NCBI GenBank assembly: GCA_013335535.1
Contig: JAAXVL010000003.1
Location: forward strand, 186,001 to 250,000
Direction of reading: 5' to 3'
Length of the DNA: 64,000 bases
DNA from: Azonexaceae bacterium
Lineage (GTDB): Bacteria > Pseudomonadota > Gammaproteobacteria > Burkholderiales > Rhodocyclaceae
Part shown: positions 50,927 through 62,100 of the stretch, in pieces
Layout of the letters: the number at the start of each line of letters is the position of its first letter
How positions within the stretch are numbered: position 1 is the stretch's first letter
Made by a program: the position numbers and the translations under genes
Notes under the pieces: generated by a model
Database searches by the model: none
Told to the model about the DNA's origin: nothing
The model's input: the letters and a program-made list of their open reading frames with translations, nothing else

Positions 50927-50967
50927 CATTTCAAAATTGGCCATTTTTTCCGGTTGACCGTGAGAAG
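50927..50967 (+). repeat. Dispersed CCGGTTGACCGTG element, copy 8
   Basis: CATTTCAAAATTGGCCA then TTTTTTCCGGTTGACCGTGA and GAAGG. Intergenic; the operator copy for the BON lipoprotein lies 12 bases after it. Confidence 0.75.
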
Positions 50968-50979
50968 GCCCTTAAGGGC

Positions 50980-50999
50980 TATGTGTCCCAGCACACCGA
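50980..50999 (+). promoter_or_regulatory. 20-bp palindromic stress operator, copy 20
   Basis: TATGTGTCCCAGCACACCGA, 106 bases upstream of the BON lipoprotein start. Confidence 0.55.
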
Positions 51000-51105
51000 C
51001 GTGCTTATTCCAGCTGACTAGTCTCCACTTCTCAGGCGTCGAAGCTCAATCCGGGAACGGTGCCGAAAACAGGGAATTCAATTTCCCCTATCAGGAGAGT
51101 CGATC

Positions 51106-51420
51106 ATGAATACATTCACTAAATATGTGTCCGCCGCGTTTCTGGCGCTGACGCTGCTCACTGCCGTCGGTTGCGCTTCCACGTCCAAGTCCGAAGGCAC
51201 CAGCGAATATGTCAGTGACTCGGTAATCACCAGCAAGGTCAAGGCCGCCATCCTTGGCGAATCCACCCTGAAATCCGCTGAAATCAATGTCGAAACCTTC
51301 AAGGGCATCGTCCAGCTGAGCGGCTTCGTCAGCTCGCAGGCTGCTGCCAGCAAGGCCGTCGAACTTGCCCGCGCGGTCAAGGGCGTGAGCTCGGTCAAGA
51401 ATGACATGCGTATCAAGTAA
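51106..51420 (+). CDS. BON-domain lipoprotein
   Basis: The 104-aa protein has a lipoprotein signal (AAFLALTLLTAVGCAST) and one BON domain (YVSDSVITSKVKAAILGEST, LKSAEINVETFKGIVQLSGF, VELARAVKGVSSVKNDMRIK). It should sit in the outer membrane facing the periplasm. AGGAGAGTCGATC precedes the ATG. It is alone: operator and dispersed element upstream, a strong terminator downstream. It is the fourth BON gene in the window. Confidence 0.9.
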   Translation: MNTFTKYVSAAFLALTLLTAVGCASTSKSEGTSEYVSDSVITSKVKAAILGESTLKSAEINVETFKGIVQLSGFVSSQAAASKAVELARAVKGVSSVKNDMRIK

Positions 51421-51489
51421 TCGATGATCAGCCCGCCGGCCGGCGCAGTAATTTGGCCTAAGCACCGGGCTGTCGGATTGAAGTAGTCA

Positions 51490-51523
51490 ATCTCACGATG
51501 CGCCAAGCATCGTGAGATTTTTT
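51490..51523 (+). terminator. Intrinsic terminator after BON lipoprotein
   Basis: ATCTCACGATGC and GCATCGTGAGAT form a perfect 12-bp stem around GCCAA, then TTTTTTG. The glucan synthase ribosome site begins 9 bases later. Confidence 0.9.
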
Positions 51524-51545
51524 GTTTATGCGGAGGCGATTCAAT

Positions 51546-54500
51546 TTGAAAACCAGCCAGTCATTCGTTGAGTACTTTCGCCAGCTGGGTGGTCGCTTCA
51601 GAGGCGCGGAATGGTTTGTAACGCAGCCAGCCGAAGAGGCGCCGTTGCGTGCTGCCTTGTACAGTGCCGATCAAATGGCGCAGCACGGCAAGGCGCTGGC
51701 CGCTGCGCACCGGCTCGCCGCCGGAAGCATCACTGATCGTCTGCTCGACCGACTGGCCGCCAACGAAAAGTCGCTGGTCGATGTTTGCCGCCGGCTGACT
51801 TCCGCCGCCACGGAAAAAAGCCGGATTACGCCGGCCGGGGAGTGGCTGCTCGATAATTTTTACCTGATCGAAGAGCAGATCCGCACCGCCAAACGCCATC
51901 TGCCCAAAGGCTATAGCCGCGAACTGCCGCGCCTGGGCAGCGGGCCGTCGGCTGGGCATCCGCGCGTCTACGACATTGCGCTGGAAACCGTGGCGCACGG
52001 CGATGGGCGGGTCGATCCGGAAACCCTGAGCCGCTTCGTCGCCGCCTATCAGACCGTCGCCGATCTGCGCCTCGGCGAGTTGTGGGCCATCCCCATCATG
52101 CTGCGCCTGGCGGTCATCGAAAACCTGCGCCGGGTCGGCGTGCGCATCGCCGCCGGCTGGGAAGAGCGCAATCTGGCCGAGTTGTGGGCCGACCGCATGA
52201 TCGAGGCGGCCGAGCACGATCCGAAAAACCTGATCCTGACCATTGCCGACATGGCGCGTTCGCAGCCGCCGATGGTTAGCGCCTTCGTCGCCGAACTGGC
52301 CCGTCGCCTGCAGGGGCGCGGCCCTGCGCTGGCCCTGCCGCTGACCTGGATCGAGCAGCATCTGGCCGAATCCGGCCTGACCATCGCCCAGATGGTGCAG
52401 ACCGAGAACCAATTGCAGGCAGCCGATCAGGTGTCGATCAGCAACAGCATCGGCAGCCTGCGCATCATCGGGGCGATGGACTGGCAGACCTTTGTTGAAA
52501 CCCAGAGCATCGTCGAGCAGACCTTGCTCGGCGACCCCGGTGGCGTCTACGGCGCGATGGATTTCGCGACGCGCGACCGCTATCGCCATGCGACCGAAGC
52601 GATTGCCCGCAAGACTGAGCTGTCCGAAGGTTTTTTGGCCGCCAAAGTGGTCGAACTGGCTCGCGCCGCGACAGAGGAGGGCGAGGCAGCCGGACACGTC
52701 GGTTTCTACCTGATCGGCCCAGGGTTGCCACGGCTCGAAAGCGCCGTCGAGGTTCGCCATTCCTTCCCCGAGAGCGTGCGTCGGGCGGCCAGCCGCATGC
52801 CGCTGACCCTCTACCTGGGCGCCGTCACCGTGATTGCCGGCCTGCTGTCCGCCAGCCTGGTCATGCGCGCTATCCCGGCCGGTCTGCCGTTGTGGGCGAT
52901 GATTTTGCTCGGTCTGGTCGCATTGCTGGGAACCAGCCAGTTGGCCGTGTCGCTCGTGAATTGGGCGGCCAGCCTGCTCGTCGCACCGCATCCGCTGCCG
53001 AAAATGGATTTCTCCGAGGGCATCCCGCCGGCCTCGCGAACGCTGGTCGTGGTGCCGACCATGCTGACCAGTGCGGGCGGCATCGATAGCCTGATCGAGG
53101 CGCTCGAAGTCCGTTTCCTGGCCAACCGCGATCCCAGCCTGCACTTCGCGCTGCTCACCGATTTTCTCGACGCCGGGCAGGAAACGCTGCCCGAAGACGC
53201 CGCCCTGATGCAGTTGGCGGCGCAAAAGATCGACGAATTGAATTTGAAATTTGGGCAAAAAACCGGGTTGACCGTGGCAAGCATCTTTTTCCTGTTCCAC
53301 CGGCCGCGCCGCTGGAATCCGCAGGAACGCGTGTGGATGGGCTACGAACGCAAGCGCGGCAAGCTGGCCGATCTCAATGCGTTGCTCATGAACGACACGC
53401 GCGACGGCTTTTCGCTGATCGCCGGTGACACCGCCTCGCTGGCCGGCACGCGCTACGTCATCACGCTCGATACCGACACCCAGTTGCCGCGCGATACGGC
53501 GCGCCAGTTCGTCGGCACCATGTCGCATCCGCTCAATCGTCCGAGTTTTGACGAAACGCAGCAACGCGTCGTCAGCGGCTACGGCATCCTGCAGCCGCGC
53601 GTCGCCGTCAGCCTGCCCGGCACCAACCGCTCGCTGCTCGCCCGGCTCTACGGCGGCGAACCGGGCATCGACCCGTACACCCGCGCCGTATCCGACGTTT
53701 ATCAGGATGTCTTCGGCGAAGGTTCGTTCATTGGCAAGGGCATCTACGACGTCGCCGCTTTCGAGCGCGCCCTGGGCGGCTGTTTCCCGGAAAACCGCAT
53801 CCTCAGCCACGACCTGCTCGAAGGCTGCTACGCCCGGGCCGGATTGCTCAGCGACGTGCAGCTTTACGAAGATTGCCCGGCCAGCTACCGGGCCGACGTC
53901 ATTCGCCGCCACCGCTGGCTGCGCGGCGACTGGCAACTGGCCGGCTGGCTGTTCCGCCGCGTGCCGGGCGAGGGCATGTGCCGGCACATCAATCCGCTAT
54001 CGACGCTGTCGCAATGGAAACTGATCGACAACCTGCGGCGCAGCCTTGTCCCGGCCGCGCTGAGCGTGCTGCTCGTGCTTGGCTGGACAGCGCTGGCGCC
54101 GGTCGCAGGGTGGACCATTTCGATTCTCGGCATCCTCATCGTGCCGCCGATTTTCGCCGCCTTGCTCGACGCCAGCCGCAAGCCCGACGAAATCCTGTTC
54201 CGCCAGCATCTGGCCGCGGTGCTGGGTTCGGCCTGGCGCCACTTCCGGCAGCTTGGCTTCGAACTGGCCTGCCTGCCTTATGAAGCCTGGTTCAGCCTCG
54301 ACGCCATCGCCCGCACCGCCTGGCGCCTGCTTGTTTCGCATCGCCGCCTGCTCGAATGGAATCCGTCGAGCGAAGTCGAGCGCCAGATGGCCGGGCGTCA
54401 TCGAAGCGAACTGCTCGCCTGCCTGCGCAGCATGTGGATCGGGCCGCTGCTGGCCGGCGGACTGGGCGCCTGGCTGGTGTTCGCCAGCCAGGAAGAAATG

Positions 54501-57500
54501 CTCATCGCGGCGCCGGTTCTCCTGCTCTGGCTGGCTTCGCCCTTACTGGCGTGGTGGCTGAGCCGTCCGCTGACGGCCCACAAGGCGCACCTGACAGTCG
54601 AGCAGGGTTTCTTCCTGCGGCGCATGGCCCGCCGCACCTGGGCCTTTTTCGACCATTTCGTCGGGCCGGACGACAACTGGCTGGCGCCGGACAATTATCA
54701 GGAATACCGCGTCGCCGCCATCGCCCATCGCACCTCGCCGACCAATATGGGCCTGGCCCTGCTGGCCAACCTGAGCGCGTGGGATTTCGGCTACATCGCG
54801 ACCGGCAAGCTGCTCGAACGCACAGTCAACACGCTGCGCACCATGGGCGCGCTGGAGCGCTATCGCGGCCATTTCTACAACTGGTACGACACGCAGACCC
54901 TGCAACCGCTGCCATTGCTCTACATCTCGACCGTCGACAGCGGCAATCTGGCCGGGCATCTGCTGACCCTGCGCGGCGGCCTGCTCGAACTGGCCGATGC
55001 GCCGATATTGCAGCCACGTTTGCTGGCCGGCCTCAACGATACCCTCGGCCTGCTCGCCGAGAGCGCCGATGAGATCGTGGCCGGCACGCTGGCGGCCCTG
55101 CGCAAGCTGCTCGACACGGCCATCCTGCTTCCGCCGACGACCATTTCGGCGATGGCGCGCCTGCTGCGGCAACTGGGCGAGGGCGCCGACGATTTGCAAC
55201 GCGAGGTCGACGCCAGCCACGCCGAGCGTGCCGCCGACGCGCCGGAAAACGAGGCGGCAGAATGGGCCAGGGCACTCGTCCGTCAACTGGCCGAGGCGCG
55301 AAGCGAACTGGCGTATCTGGCGCCGTGGCTGAGCCTGGCGCCACCGCCGGCCGGCCTGGAAGTCTTTGAGCGGATCGCCAACGAGGCCGCCTTGCCGACC
55401 TTGCGCGGTCTGGTGCGACTGGCGACCGAACGCTGCCCGGATATCGAAACGCACCTGGCGATGGACCTCAACGCCGAGCAGCGTGACTGGCTGATCGAAC
55501 TGTCGCGCCAGATCGTGCTGGCGGGCAATGCGGCGAGCCAAAGAATTGCCGTGATCGATGCCCTTGCCGAGCAATCAGGCGAACTGGCTCAGATGGACTA
55601 CGACTTCCTGTTCGACAAGACGCGCCACCTGTTGACCATCGGCTACAACGTCAGCGAGCGCCGCGTCGATACCAGCTACTACGACCTGCTCGCCTCCGAA
55701 GCCCGGCTGTGCAACTTCGTCGCCATCGCCCAGGGGCAGTTGCCGCAGGAAAGCTGGTTCTCGCTCGGCCGCCTGCTCACCGGCACCGGCGGCGAACCGG
55801 CCTTGCTGTCGTGGAGCGGTTCGATGTTCGAGTACCTGATGCCCATGCTGGTTATGCCCAATTACGAAAACACCTTGCTCGACCAGACCTGCAAGGCCGC
55901 CGTGGCGCGGCAGATCGAGTACGGCAAGCAGCGCGGCGTGCCGTGGGGCGTATCCGAATCCGGCTACAACACGGTCGATCTGCATCTCAACTACCAGTAC
56001 CGCGCCTTCGGCGTGCCCGGGCTGGGCCTCAAGCGCGGGCTGGCCGAGGATCTGGTCATCGCACCCTATGCCTCGGCGCTGGCCCTGATGGTGGCACCGG
56101 AAGCAGCCTGCCTCAACCTGCAGCGCCTCGCCGACGAGGGCTTTGTCGGCAAATACGGTTTTTATGAAGCCATCGACTACACCACGGCCCGCCAGCGCCG
56201 CGACCAGTCGCATGTTGTTGTGCGTTCCTTCATGGCCCATCACCAGGGCATGAGCCTGCTGGCGCTCGATTACCTGCTGCTCAATCAGCCGATGCAGCGG
56301 CGCTTTGTCGCCGACCGCCTGTTCCAGGCCATCCTGCTCCTGCTTCAGGAACGTGTTCCCAAGGCCACGACGCTGTTCTCGCATACCGCCGAGCTGGCGG
56401 ATGCGCGTTCGGATTCGACCATCGACGAAACGCCGATCCGCGTCTTCACCACGCCGGACACCCCGGTGCCGGAAGTCCAGTTGCTCTCGAACGGCCGCTA
56501 CCACGTCATGGTGACCAATGCCGGTGGCGGCTACAGCCGCTGGAACGATCTGGCTGTCACGCGCTGGCGCGAAGACGGCACCCGCGACAACTGGGGCAGC
56601 TTCTGCTACATCTGCGAGCTGGCCAGCGGCACCGTGTGGTCCACCGCCTTCCAGCCGACGCTCAAACGGCCGGATCATTACGAGGCGATCTTCTCCGAAG
56701 GGCGCGCCGAATTCCGTCGGCGCGATTCGCTCGACGGCGAAGAAGGCGAGTTCGAAACCTACACCGACATCGTCGTCTCGCCCGAGGACGACATCGAACT
56801 GCGGCGGACGCGAATCACCAACCGCTCTCGCCAGCGCCGCGAGATCGAAGTGACCAGCTACGCCGAGGTGGTTATCGCGCCGGCGGTGGCCGATGAACTG
56901 CACCCGGCCTTCAGCAACCTGTTCGTGCAGACGGAAATCCTGCACGGGCGCAACGCCGTGCTGTGCACCCGGCGGCCGCGTTCGCTGACCGAGCAGGCAC
57001 CGTGGATGCTGCACCTGATGGCCGTCCATGATGCCGTTTCGAGTGCTGTTTCGGCCGAAACGGATCGCTCCCAATTTATCGGTCGTGCCCGCAGCTCGGC
57101 CAGTCCGCAGGCCATGGAGCAGGTCGGCAAGCTGTCCGACACGGATGGTTCGGTGCTCGACCCCGTTGTCGCCATTCGCCATCGCATCGTGCTCGAACCC
57201 GAGCAGTCGGTGACCATCGATGTGGTGACCGGCATCACCGAAAACCGCGCCACGGCGCTCGGGCTGGTCGAGAAATATCAGGACCGGCACCTGGCCGACC
57301 GCGTTTTCGAGCTGACCTGGACGCATAGTCAGGTCGTTCTGCGCCAGCTAAATGCCAGCGAGGCCGACGCCCAGCTTTACGCGCGGCTGGCCGGTTTGGT
57401 CATCCATGCGAACGCCTCGCTGCGCGCCGATGCCTCGGTGCTCATTCGCAACCAGCGCGGCCAATCCGGCCTCTGGGGCTATGCCATTTCCGGCGACCTG

Positions 57501-60326
57501 CCCATCGTGCTTTTGCAGATCGGCGATGCGGCCAATATCGATCTCGTTCGCCAACTGGTCCAGGCCCATGCCTACTGGCGCCTGAAAGGGCTTGTCGTCG
57601 ATCTGGTGATCTGGAACGAAGACCACGCCGGTTATCGGCAACGGCTGCAGGAGCAGATCATGGGGCTCATCGCCTCGGGGATCGAGGCCAGCGTCATTGA
57701 CAAGCCGGGCGGCATTTTCGTGCGCTTGGCCGAACAGATTTCGAGCGAAGACCGCATCCTGCTGCAAGCCGTGGCGCGCGCCGTGATCACCGATGGTCGC
57801 GGCACGCTGGCCGAACAGCTCGACTTGCGCAGCCCTTTCGAGTTGCGCGTACCGCGTCTGGTGCCGAGCCGGCGCTATCGTCCCGAAGCACCACCGGCGG
57901 CGGCCGTGAGCGGCCTCGATCTGCAGTTCTTCAACGGCCTGGGCGGCTTCTCGGCGGATGGTCGGGAATACGTCATCACGCTGGCTTCCGGCCACACCAC
58001 GCCGGCACCGTGGGCCAATGTGCTGGCCAACCCGCAGTTCGGCACGGTGATTTCGGAAAGCGGCAGCGCCTACACCTGGAGCGACAACGCCCACGAATTC
58101 CGCCTGACGCCTTGGCACAACGATCCGGTCAGCGATGCCGGCGGCGAAGCCTTCTACCTGCGCGACGAGGATACCGGCCACGTCTGGTCGCCGACACCCC
58201 TGCCGGTGCGCGGCGCCATGCCTTATGTGATCCGCCATGGTTTCGGCGTGAGCATCTTTGAAACCTCGGTCGGCGGCATTCGCTCCGAGCTCAAGGTCTT
58301 TGTCGCCATCGACGCGCCGGTCAAGTTCTCGATTTTAAAATTGGTCAATATTTCCGGTCGACCGTGCAACATCTCGGCGACCGGCTATGTTGAGTGGGTT
58401 TTAGGCGATTTAAGGGCCAAGTCGGGGATGCACGTTTCTACCGAAGTCGCGCCCGGCAGCGGGGCGCTTCTCGCCCGAAATCCCTACAGCCCCGAGTTTT
58501 CGGGACGGGTTGCTTTCTTCGATGTCGATGAAACCAGCCGCACGCTGACCGGCGACCGCATTGAATTCATCGGACGCAACGGCTCAGCGCAGGCCCCGGC
58601 TGCGCTGAAACGAGCGCGTCTTTCCGGCAAGGTCGGGGCTGGACTGGACCCCTGTGGCGCCATTCAGGTCGCCATTGAGCTGGCCGATGGCGAAGAGCGC
58701 GAGATCATCTTCCGTCTCGGCGTCGGGCGCAGTGGTGATGACGCTGGCCATCTGATCCAGCGTTTCCATGGCCCGCTGGCCGCCCGCATGGCGCTCGAAG
58801 CGGTCGACCGGTACTGGGCGCACACCCTGGGCGCCGTGCAGGTCGAGACGCCCGATCCAGCGCTCGATGTGCTGACCAACGGGTGGCTGGTCTATCAGAC
58901 CCTGGCCTGCCGGGTCTGGGCGCGTAGCGGCTATTACCAGTCGGGTGGCGCCTTTGGTTTCCGTGACCAGTTGCAGGACATGATGGCGCTGGTTCACACC
59001 GAACCGGTGCTCGTTCGCGAACATCTGCTGCTCTGTGCCGGCCGCCAGTTTGCCGAGGGCGATGTCCAGCACTGGTGGCACCCGCCTTCAGGGCGCGGCG
59101 TTCGCACCCGTTGTTCGGACGACTACCTGTGGCTGCCGCTGGCTGTCTGCCGTTATGTGCAGACGACCGGCGACACCGGCGTGCTCGATGAAAGTAGTCA
59201 TTTCCTTGAAGGCCGTCCGGTCAATCCGGAAGACGATTCCTACTACGATCTCCCCGTCCGTTCGGGCGAGGAGGCCAGCCTGTACGAGCACTGTGTGCGC
59301 GCCATCCGCCATGGCCTGCGTTTCGGTGTGCACGGCCTGCCGCTGATCGGCTCCGGCGACTGGAACGACGGCATGAGCCGGGTCGGTATCGAGGGCAAGG
59401 GCGAGAGCGTCTGGCTCGGTTTCTTCCTGCATGAAATCCTCAGGCAGTTCAGTGGCGTGGCTACCCGTCATGGCGATCCGGCATTTGCCGAGTTCTGCCT
59501 CGGCGAGGGCGCCCGGCTGCACCAGAACATCGAGGAGAAGGGCTGGGACGGTGCCTGGTATCGCCGCGCCTATTTCGACGACGGGACGCCGCTCGGTTCG
59601 AGCAGCAGCCCCGAATGCCGGATCGACTCGATCTCGCAAAGCTGGGCGGTGCTCTCTGGCGTCGCCGATACATCGCGTGGGCAGATGGCCATGCAGGCTG
59701 TCGACAAGCACCTCGTCCGCCGTCAGGTCGGGCTGATTCAATTGCTCGATCCACCTTTCGACAAGTCGCGACTTGATCCCGGCTATATCCGCGGCTATGT
59801 GCCGGGCGTCCGGGAAAACGGCGGCCAATACACCCACGGCGCAATCTGGGCGGCGATGGCCTTTGCCGCCCAGGGCGACCGCGAACGGGCATGGGAGCTG
59901 GCGGCGATGATCAACCCGATCAACCACACCCATTCCGTGACAGCCGTCGATACCTACAAGGCCGAGCCCTACGTGATGGCCGCCGATGTCTATGCGCTGG
60001 CCCCGCACACCGGTCGCGGTGGCTGGACCTGGTATACCGGCTCGGCTGGCTGGATGTACCGGCTACTGATTGAATCCCTGCTTGGTTTGCGGCTGGATGG
60101 CGACAAACTCCACCTGTCGCCCTGCCTGCCTGCGGATTGGCCCGGATTCAAGATGCGTTACCGCTACAAAACGACGGTATATCGCATTGCGCTGACCCAA
60201 GTGGCGGACGGGCCGGGCAGCCTCGTCGTCGATGGCCTTGAGCAAGCGGACTGCGTGATTCGGCTGGTCGATGACCTCGTCGAGCATCAGGTCATGATCG
60301 CTGTCGGGCAGGGGACTGCTAATTGA
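51546..60326 (+). CDS. ndvB: Cyclic beta-1,2-glucan synthase
   Basis: The protein of about 2926 aa has the three-part layout of NdvB/Cgs. A long N-terminal region is followed by membrane helices (about 420-485) and the GT84 glycosyltransferase with metal site [19 protein letters not shown] at about 641 and [12 protein letters not shown] glucoamylase-like region with more membrane helices follows. The C-terminal GH94 phosphorylase-like domain has [20 protein letters not shown] and catalytic Asp in [13 protein letters not shown] at about 2603. It makes periplasmic cyclic glucan. TTG 51546 has GGAGG 9 bases upstream; ATG 51528 lacks a site. Two dispersed elements lie inside. Confidence 0.9.
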   Translation: MKTSQSFVEYFRQLGGRFRGAEWFVTQPAEEAPLRAALYSADQMAQHGKALAAAHRLAAGSITDRLLDRLAANEKSLVDVCRRLTSAATEKSRITPAGEWLLDNFYLIEEQIRTAKRHLPKGYSRELPRLGSGPSAGHPRVYDIALETVAHGDGRVDPETLSRFVAAYQTVADLRLGELWAIPIMLRLAVIENLRRVGVRIAAGWEERNLAELWADRMIEAAEHDPKNLILTIADMARSQPPMVSAFVAELARRLQGRGPALALPLTWIEQHLAESGLTIAQMVQTENQLQAADQVSISNSIGSLRIIGAMDWQTFVETQSIVEQTLLGDPGGVYGAMDFATRDRYRHATEAIARKTELSEGFLAAKVVELARAATEEGEAAGHVGFYLIGPGLPRLESAVEVRHSFPESVRRAASRMPLTLYLGAVTVIAGLLSASLVMRAIPAGLPLWAMILLGLVALLGTSQLAVSLVNWAASLLVAPHPLPKMDFSEGIPPASRTLVVVPTMLTSAGGIDSLIEALEVRFLANRDPSLHFALLTDFLDAGQETLPEDAALMQLAAQKIDELNLKFGQKTGLTVASIFFLFHRPRRWNPQERVWMGYERKRGKLADLNALLMNDTRDGFSLIAGDTASLAGTRYVITLDTDTQLPRDTARQFVGTMSHPLNRPSFDETQQRVVSGYGILQPRVAVSLPGTNRSLLARLYGGEPGIDPYTRAVSDVYQDVFGEGSFIGKGIYDVAAFERALGGCFPENRILSHDLLEGCYARAGLLSDVQLYEDCPASYRADVIRRHRWLRGDWQLAGWLFRRVPGEGMCRHINPLSTLSQWKLIDNLRRSLVPAALSVLLVLGWTALAPVAGWTISILGILIVPPIFAALLDASRKPDEILFRQHLAAVLGSAWRHFRQLGFELACLPYEAWFSLDAIARTAWRLLVSHRRLLEWNPSSEVERQMAGRHRSELLACLRSMWIGPLLAGGLGAWLVFASQEEMLIAAPVLLLWLASPLLAWWLSRPLTAHKAHLTVEQGFFLRRMARRTWAFFDHFVGPDDNWLAPDNYQEYRVAAIAHRTSPTNMGLALLANLSAWDFGYIATGKLLERTVNTLRTMGALERYRGHFYNWYDTQTLQPLPLLYISTVDSGNLAGHLLTLRGGLLELADAPILQPRLLAGLNDTLGLLAESADEIVAGTLAALRKLLDTAILLPPTTISAMARLLRQLGEGADDLQREVDASHAERAADAPENEAAEWARALVRQLAEARSELAYLAPWLSLAPPPAGLEVFERIANEAALPTLRGLVRLATERCPDIETHLAMDLNAEQRDWLIELSRQIVLAGNAASQRIAVIDALAEQSGELAQMDYDFLFDKTRHLLTIGYNVSERRVDTSYYDLLASEARLCNFVAIAQGQLPQESWFSLGRLLTGTGGEPALLSWSGSMFEYLMPMLVMPNYENTLLDQTCKAAVARQIEYGKQRGVPWGVSESGYNTVDLHLNYQYRAFGVPGLGLKRGLAEDLVIAPYASALALMVAPEAACLNLQRLADEGFVGKYGFYEAIDYTTARQRRDQSHVVVRSFMAHHQGMSLLALDYLLLNQPMQRRFVADRLFQAILLLLQERVPKATTLFSHTAELADARSDSTIDETPIRVFTTPDTPVPEVQLLSNGRYHVMVTNAGGGYSRWNDLAVTRWREDGTRDNWGSFCYICELASGTVWSTAFQPTLKRPDHYEAIFSEGRAEFRRRDSLDGEEGEFETYTDIVVSPEDDIELRRTRITNRSRQRREIEVTSYAEVVIAPAVADELHPAFSNLFVQTEILHGRNAVLCTRRPRSLTEQAPWMLHLMAVHDAVSSAVSAETDRSQFIGRARSSASPQAMEQVGKLSDTDGSVLDPVVAIRHRIVLEPEQSVTIDVVTGITENRATALGLVEKYQDRHLADRVFELTWTHSQVVLRQLNASEADAQLYARLAGLVIHANASLRADASVLIRNQRGQSGLWGYAISGDLPIVLLQIGDAANIDLVRQLVQAHAYWRLKGLVVDLVIWNEDHAGYRQRLQEQIMGLIASGIEASVIDKPGGIFVRLAEQISSEDRILLQAVARAVITDGRGTLAEQLDLRSPFELRVPRLVPSRRYRPEAPPAAAVSGLDLQFFNGLGGFSADGREYVITLASGHTTPAPWANVLANPQFGTVISESGSAYTWSDNAHEFRLTPWHNDPVSDAGGEAFYLRDEDTGHVWSPTPLPVRGAMPYVIRHGFGVSIFETSVGGIRSELKVFVAIDAPVKFSILKLVNISGRPCNISATGYVEWVLGDLRAKSGMHVSTEVAPGSGALLARNPYSPEFSGRVAFFDVDETSRTLTGDRIEFIGRNGSAQAPAALKRARLSGKVGAGLDPCGAIQVAIELADGEEREIIFRLGVGRSGDDAGHLIQRFHGPLAARMALEAVDRYWAHTLGAVQVETPDPALDVLTNGWLVYQTLACRVWARSGYYQSGGAFGFRDQLQDMMALVHTEPVLVREHLLLCAGRQFAEGDVQHWWHPPSGRGVRTRCSDDYLWLPLAVCRYVQTTGDTGVLDESSHFLEGRPVNPEDDSYYDLPVRSGEEASLYEHCVRAIRHGLRFGVHGLPLIGSGDWNDGMSRVGIEGKGESVWLGFFLHEILRQFSGVATRHGDPAFAEFCLGEGARLHQNIEEKGWDGAWYRRAYFDDGTPLGSSSSPECRIDSISQSWAVLSGVADTSRGQMAMQAVDKHLVRRQVGLIQLLDPPFDKSRLDPGYIRGYVPGVRENGGQYTHGAIWAAMAFAAQGDRERAWELAAMINPINHTHSVTAVDTYKAEPYVMAADVYALAPHTGRGGWTWYTGSAGWMYRLLIESLLGLRLDGDKLHLSPCLPADWPGFKMRYRYKTTVYRIALTQVADGPGSLVVDGLEQADCVIRLVDDLVEHQVMIAVGQGTAN
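53241..53281 (+). repeat. Dispersed CCGGTTGACCGTG element, copy 9 (in coding sequence)
   Basis: AATTTGAAATTTGGGCA then AAAAAACCGGGTTGACCGTGG. Inside the glucan synthase; codes for [13 protein letters not shown]. Confidence 0.6.
58331..58370 (+). repeat. Dispersed CCGGTTGACCGTG element, copy 10 (in coding sequence)
   Basis: GATTTTAAAATTGGTCAA then TATTTCCGGTCGACCGTGC. Inside the glucan synthase, in a different reading frame from copies 1, 5 and 9 (coding [13 protein letters not shown]). GGTC and GACC are inverted here. Confidence 0.6.
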
Positions 60327-62100
60327 TAGGCGGAGCGGCTTCCAGCCAATTGGCAAGCTTTGCAAACAGCACCGCTGGCTCTACCGGCTTCGGGATGAAA
60401 TCGTCCATGCCGGCGTCGAGACAACGTTGATTGTCATCGGCAAAGGCGTTGGCCGTCATAGCCAGAATCGGCGTTTTCTGGTTTTTTGCCTGTTCCCGTA
60501 TGGCAAGGGTTGCCGCCAGGCCGTCCATCACCGGCATCTGTAGATCCATCAGGATAAGGTCGTAGCCATTGGTGGCGGCAATATTGACGGCCTCGGCACC
60601 ATTGTCAGCCACGTCGACGTACAGGCCTAATTCATCGCGCAGGAGAGCCAGCGAGACTTCCTGAATGATTTTGTCGTCTTCGACGAGCAGGATGCGCTTG
60701 TTGCGATGCCGTGTTTTCAGGATGCTTTCGGGATCGGGGGCCGATGTTTTATCGAGATGCGCCGGGACTGAACTCTCAATGTTGTGTTGCAGGCAGATGG
60801 TGAAGAAAAAGGTGCTGCCGCTACCCAGCGTGCTGCTTACCCCGAGTTCTCCATGCATCAGCTCTACCAGGCGCTTCGAAATGCTCAAGCCCAGCCCGGT
60901 GCCACCGAACTGTCGCGTCGTTGACGAATCGACCTGCTCGAATGGCGAGAATATCCGGGCCAGTGCTTCTTCCGGAATGCCGCAGCCGGAGTCGCGCACG
61001 GTAAAGCGGAGCTTGATCTCATGTTCTTTTTCGGCATCCAGATCAACGCTCAGTTCGATCGATCCGCGCTCGGTAAATTTCAAGGCATTGCTCAGCAGGT
61101 TGAGCAGGATCTGTTTGATATGCAAGGGATCGCCGATCAGCTGGTGGTGAAGCAGCGCCGGAGCCATGTCCATACGGAAATCCAGATTCCTGGCCTTCAT
61201 TTTGTCGATAACCAGGCAGCTGAGTTCTTTCAGCAGGCTGTCGAGTCTGAACGGTATCTGTTCGAGCGTGAGTTGCCCGGCATCGATTTTCGACAGGTCG
61301 AGAATATCGTTGATGATCCCGAGGAGATGATTGGCCGCGATGTTGATCTTTTCCAGTTGCGAATCCTGCTCGGCGTTCAGGCCGGATCGCCGCAGCAGAT
61401 GTGCCATGCCCAGAATGGCGCTCATCGGCGTTCTGATTTCATGACTCATGTTGGCGAGAAAGGTCGCTTTGGCACGGTTGGCCGTTTCGGCCGCCGTCTT
61501 GGCCGCAGCCAGTTCTTCTGTCCGCATGGCCAGCGAAGCCAGGGCCTCTTCCGAGGCACGTTGGCGGCTCAGATCGTGCATGACCAGGCGACATTCCTGA
61601 CGATCCTCGTCAGCTATGCCTTCCATGAAAACATAGGCGGGAGTGCCTTCCTTCCTGGCTTCCAATCTCAGATTACAGGTCTCGAGCCGCCCGCCTGAAA
61701 AAACCCGGTCGATGAAAGCCGCGTAGTCGTGCAGGGCATCATGTGCCACAAATCGTGAAAGATGATAGTGATTCGGCGCCAGAAACGGCGTTCCCAGCAG
61801 CTTTCCAGCCATGGCGTTCGATTTGGTAATGCGGCCATTGCGATCAAGCGTCAAATAGGCGATGGGCGCCAGGTCATACAGTTCGGTTAGTTGCTCAAGG
61901 TTCCGGGATATTTCCGACTGAGCCTCGATCAGCGCCTGGTTTTGCATTTCAAGCTCGACCTGATGGACTTGCAGCTCATGCACGAGACGCATCTGATCGA
62001 TGTCGCGCATGGCCGCTGGACTGCCGGCCGATGCGCCAGCAAGTCGGTCTTCGGCGCGGCGCCGCAGGTCGCCCGGATTAGACGATAGGAATGTACTCAC
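60319..62100 (-). CDS. PAS-domain hybrid sensor histidine kinase
   Basis: The 593-aa protein has an N-terminal coiled helix ([20 protein letters not shown]), a PAS domain (about 75-185), a dimerisation helix with His at about 221 ([18 protein letters not shown]), a HATPase domain ([42 protein letters not shown]) and a C-terminal receiver with Asp at about 517 ([13 protein letters not shown]). It should autophosphorylate and pass phosphate to its own receiver. ATG 62100 overlaps the stop of the CheR gene (ATGA). Its last 8 bases overlap the convergent glucan synthase. Confidence 0.93.
   Translation of the reverse strand: MSTFLSSNPGDLRRRAEDRLAGASAGSPAAMRDIDQMRLVHELQVHQVELEMQNQALIEAQSEISRNLEQLTELYDLAPIAYLTLDRNGRITKSNAMAGKLLGTPFLAPNHYHLSRFVAHDALHDYAAFIDRVFSGGRLETCNLRLEARKEGTPAYVFMEGIADEDRQECRLVMHDLSRQRASEEALASLAMRTEELAAAKTAAETANRAKATFLANMSHEIRTPMSAILGMAHLLRRSGLNAEQDSQLEKINIAANHLLGIINDILDLSKIDAGQLTLEQIPFRLDSLLKELSCLVIDKMKARNLDFRMDMAPALLHHQLIGDPLHIKQILLNLLSNALKFTERGSIELSVDLDAEKEHEIKLRFTVRDSGCGIPEEALARIFSPFEQVDSSTTRQFGGTGLGLSISKRLVELMHGELGVSSTLGSGSTFFFTICLQHNIESSVPAHLDKTSAPDPESILKTRHRNKRILLVEDDKIIQEVSLALLRDELGLYVDVADNGAEAVNIAATNGYDLILMDLQMPVMDGLAATLAIREQAKNQKTPILAMTANAFADDNQRCLDAGMDDFIPKPVEPAVLFAKLANWLEAAPPIN

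Noticed and set aside
51561..53987. 808-codon open frame on the minus strand
   Set aside because: It is antisense to the cyclic glucan synthase, which has clear domains; no start site or family features.
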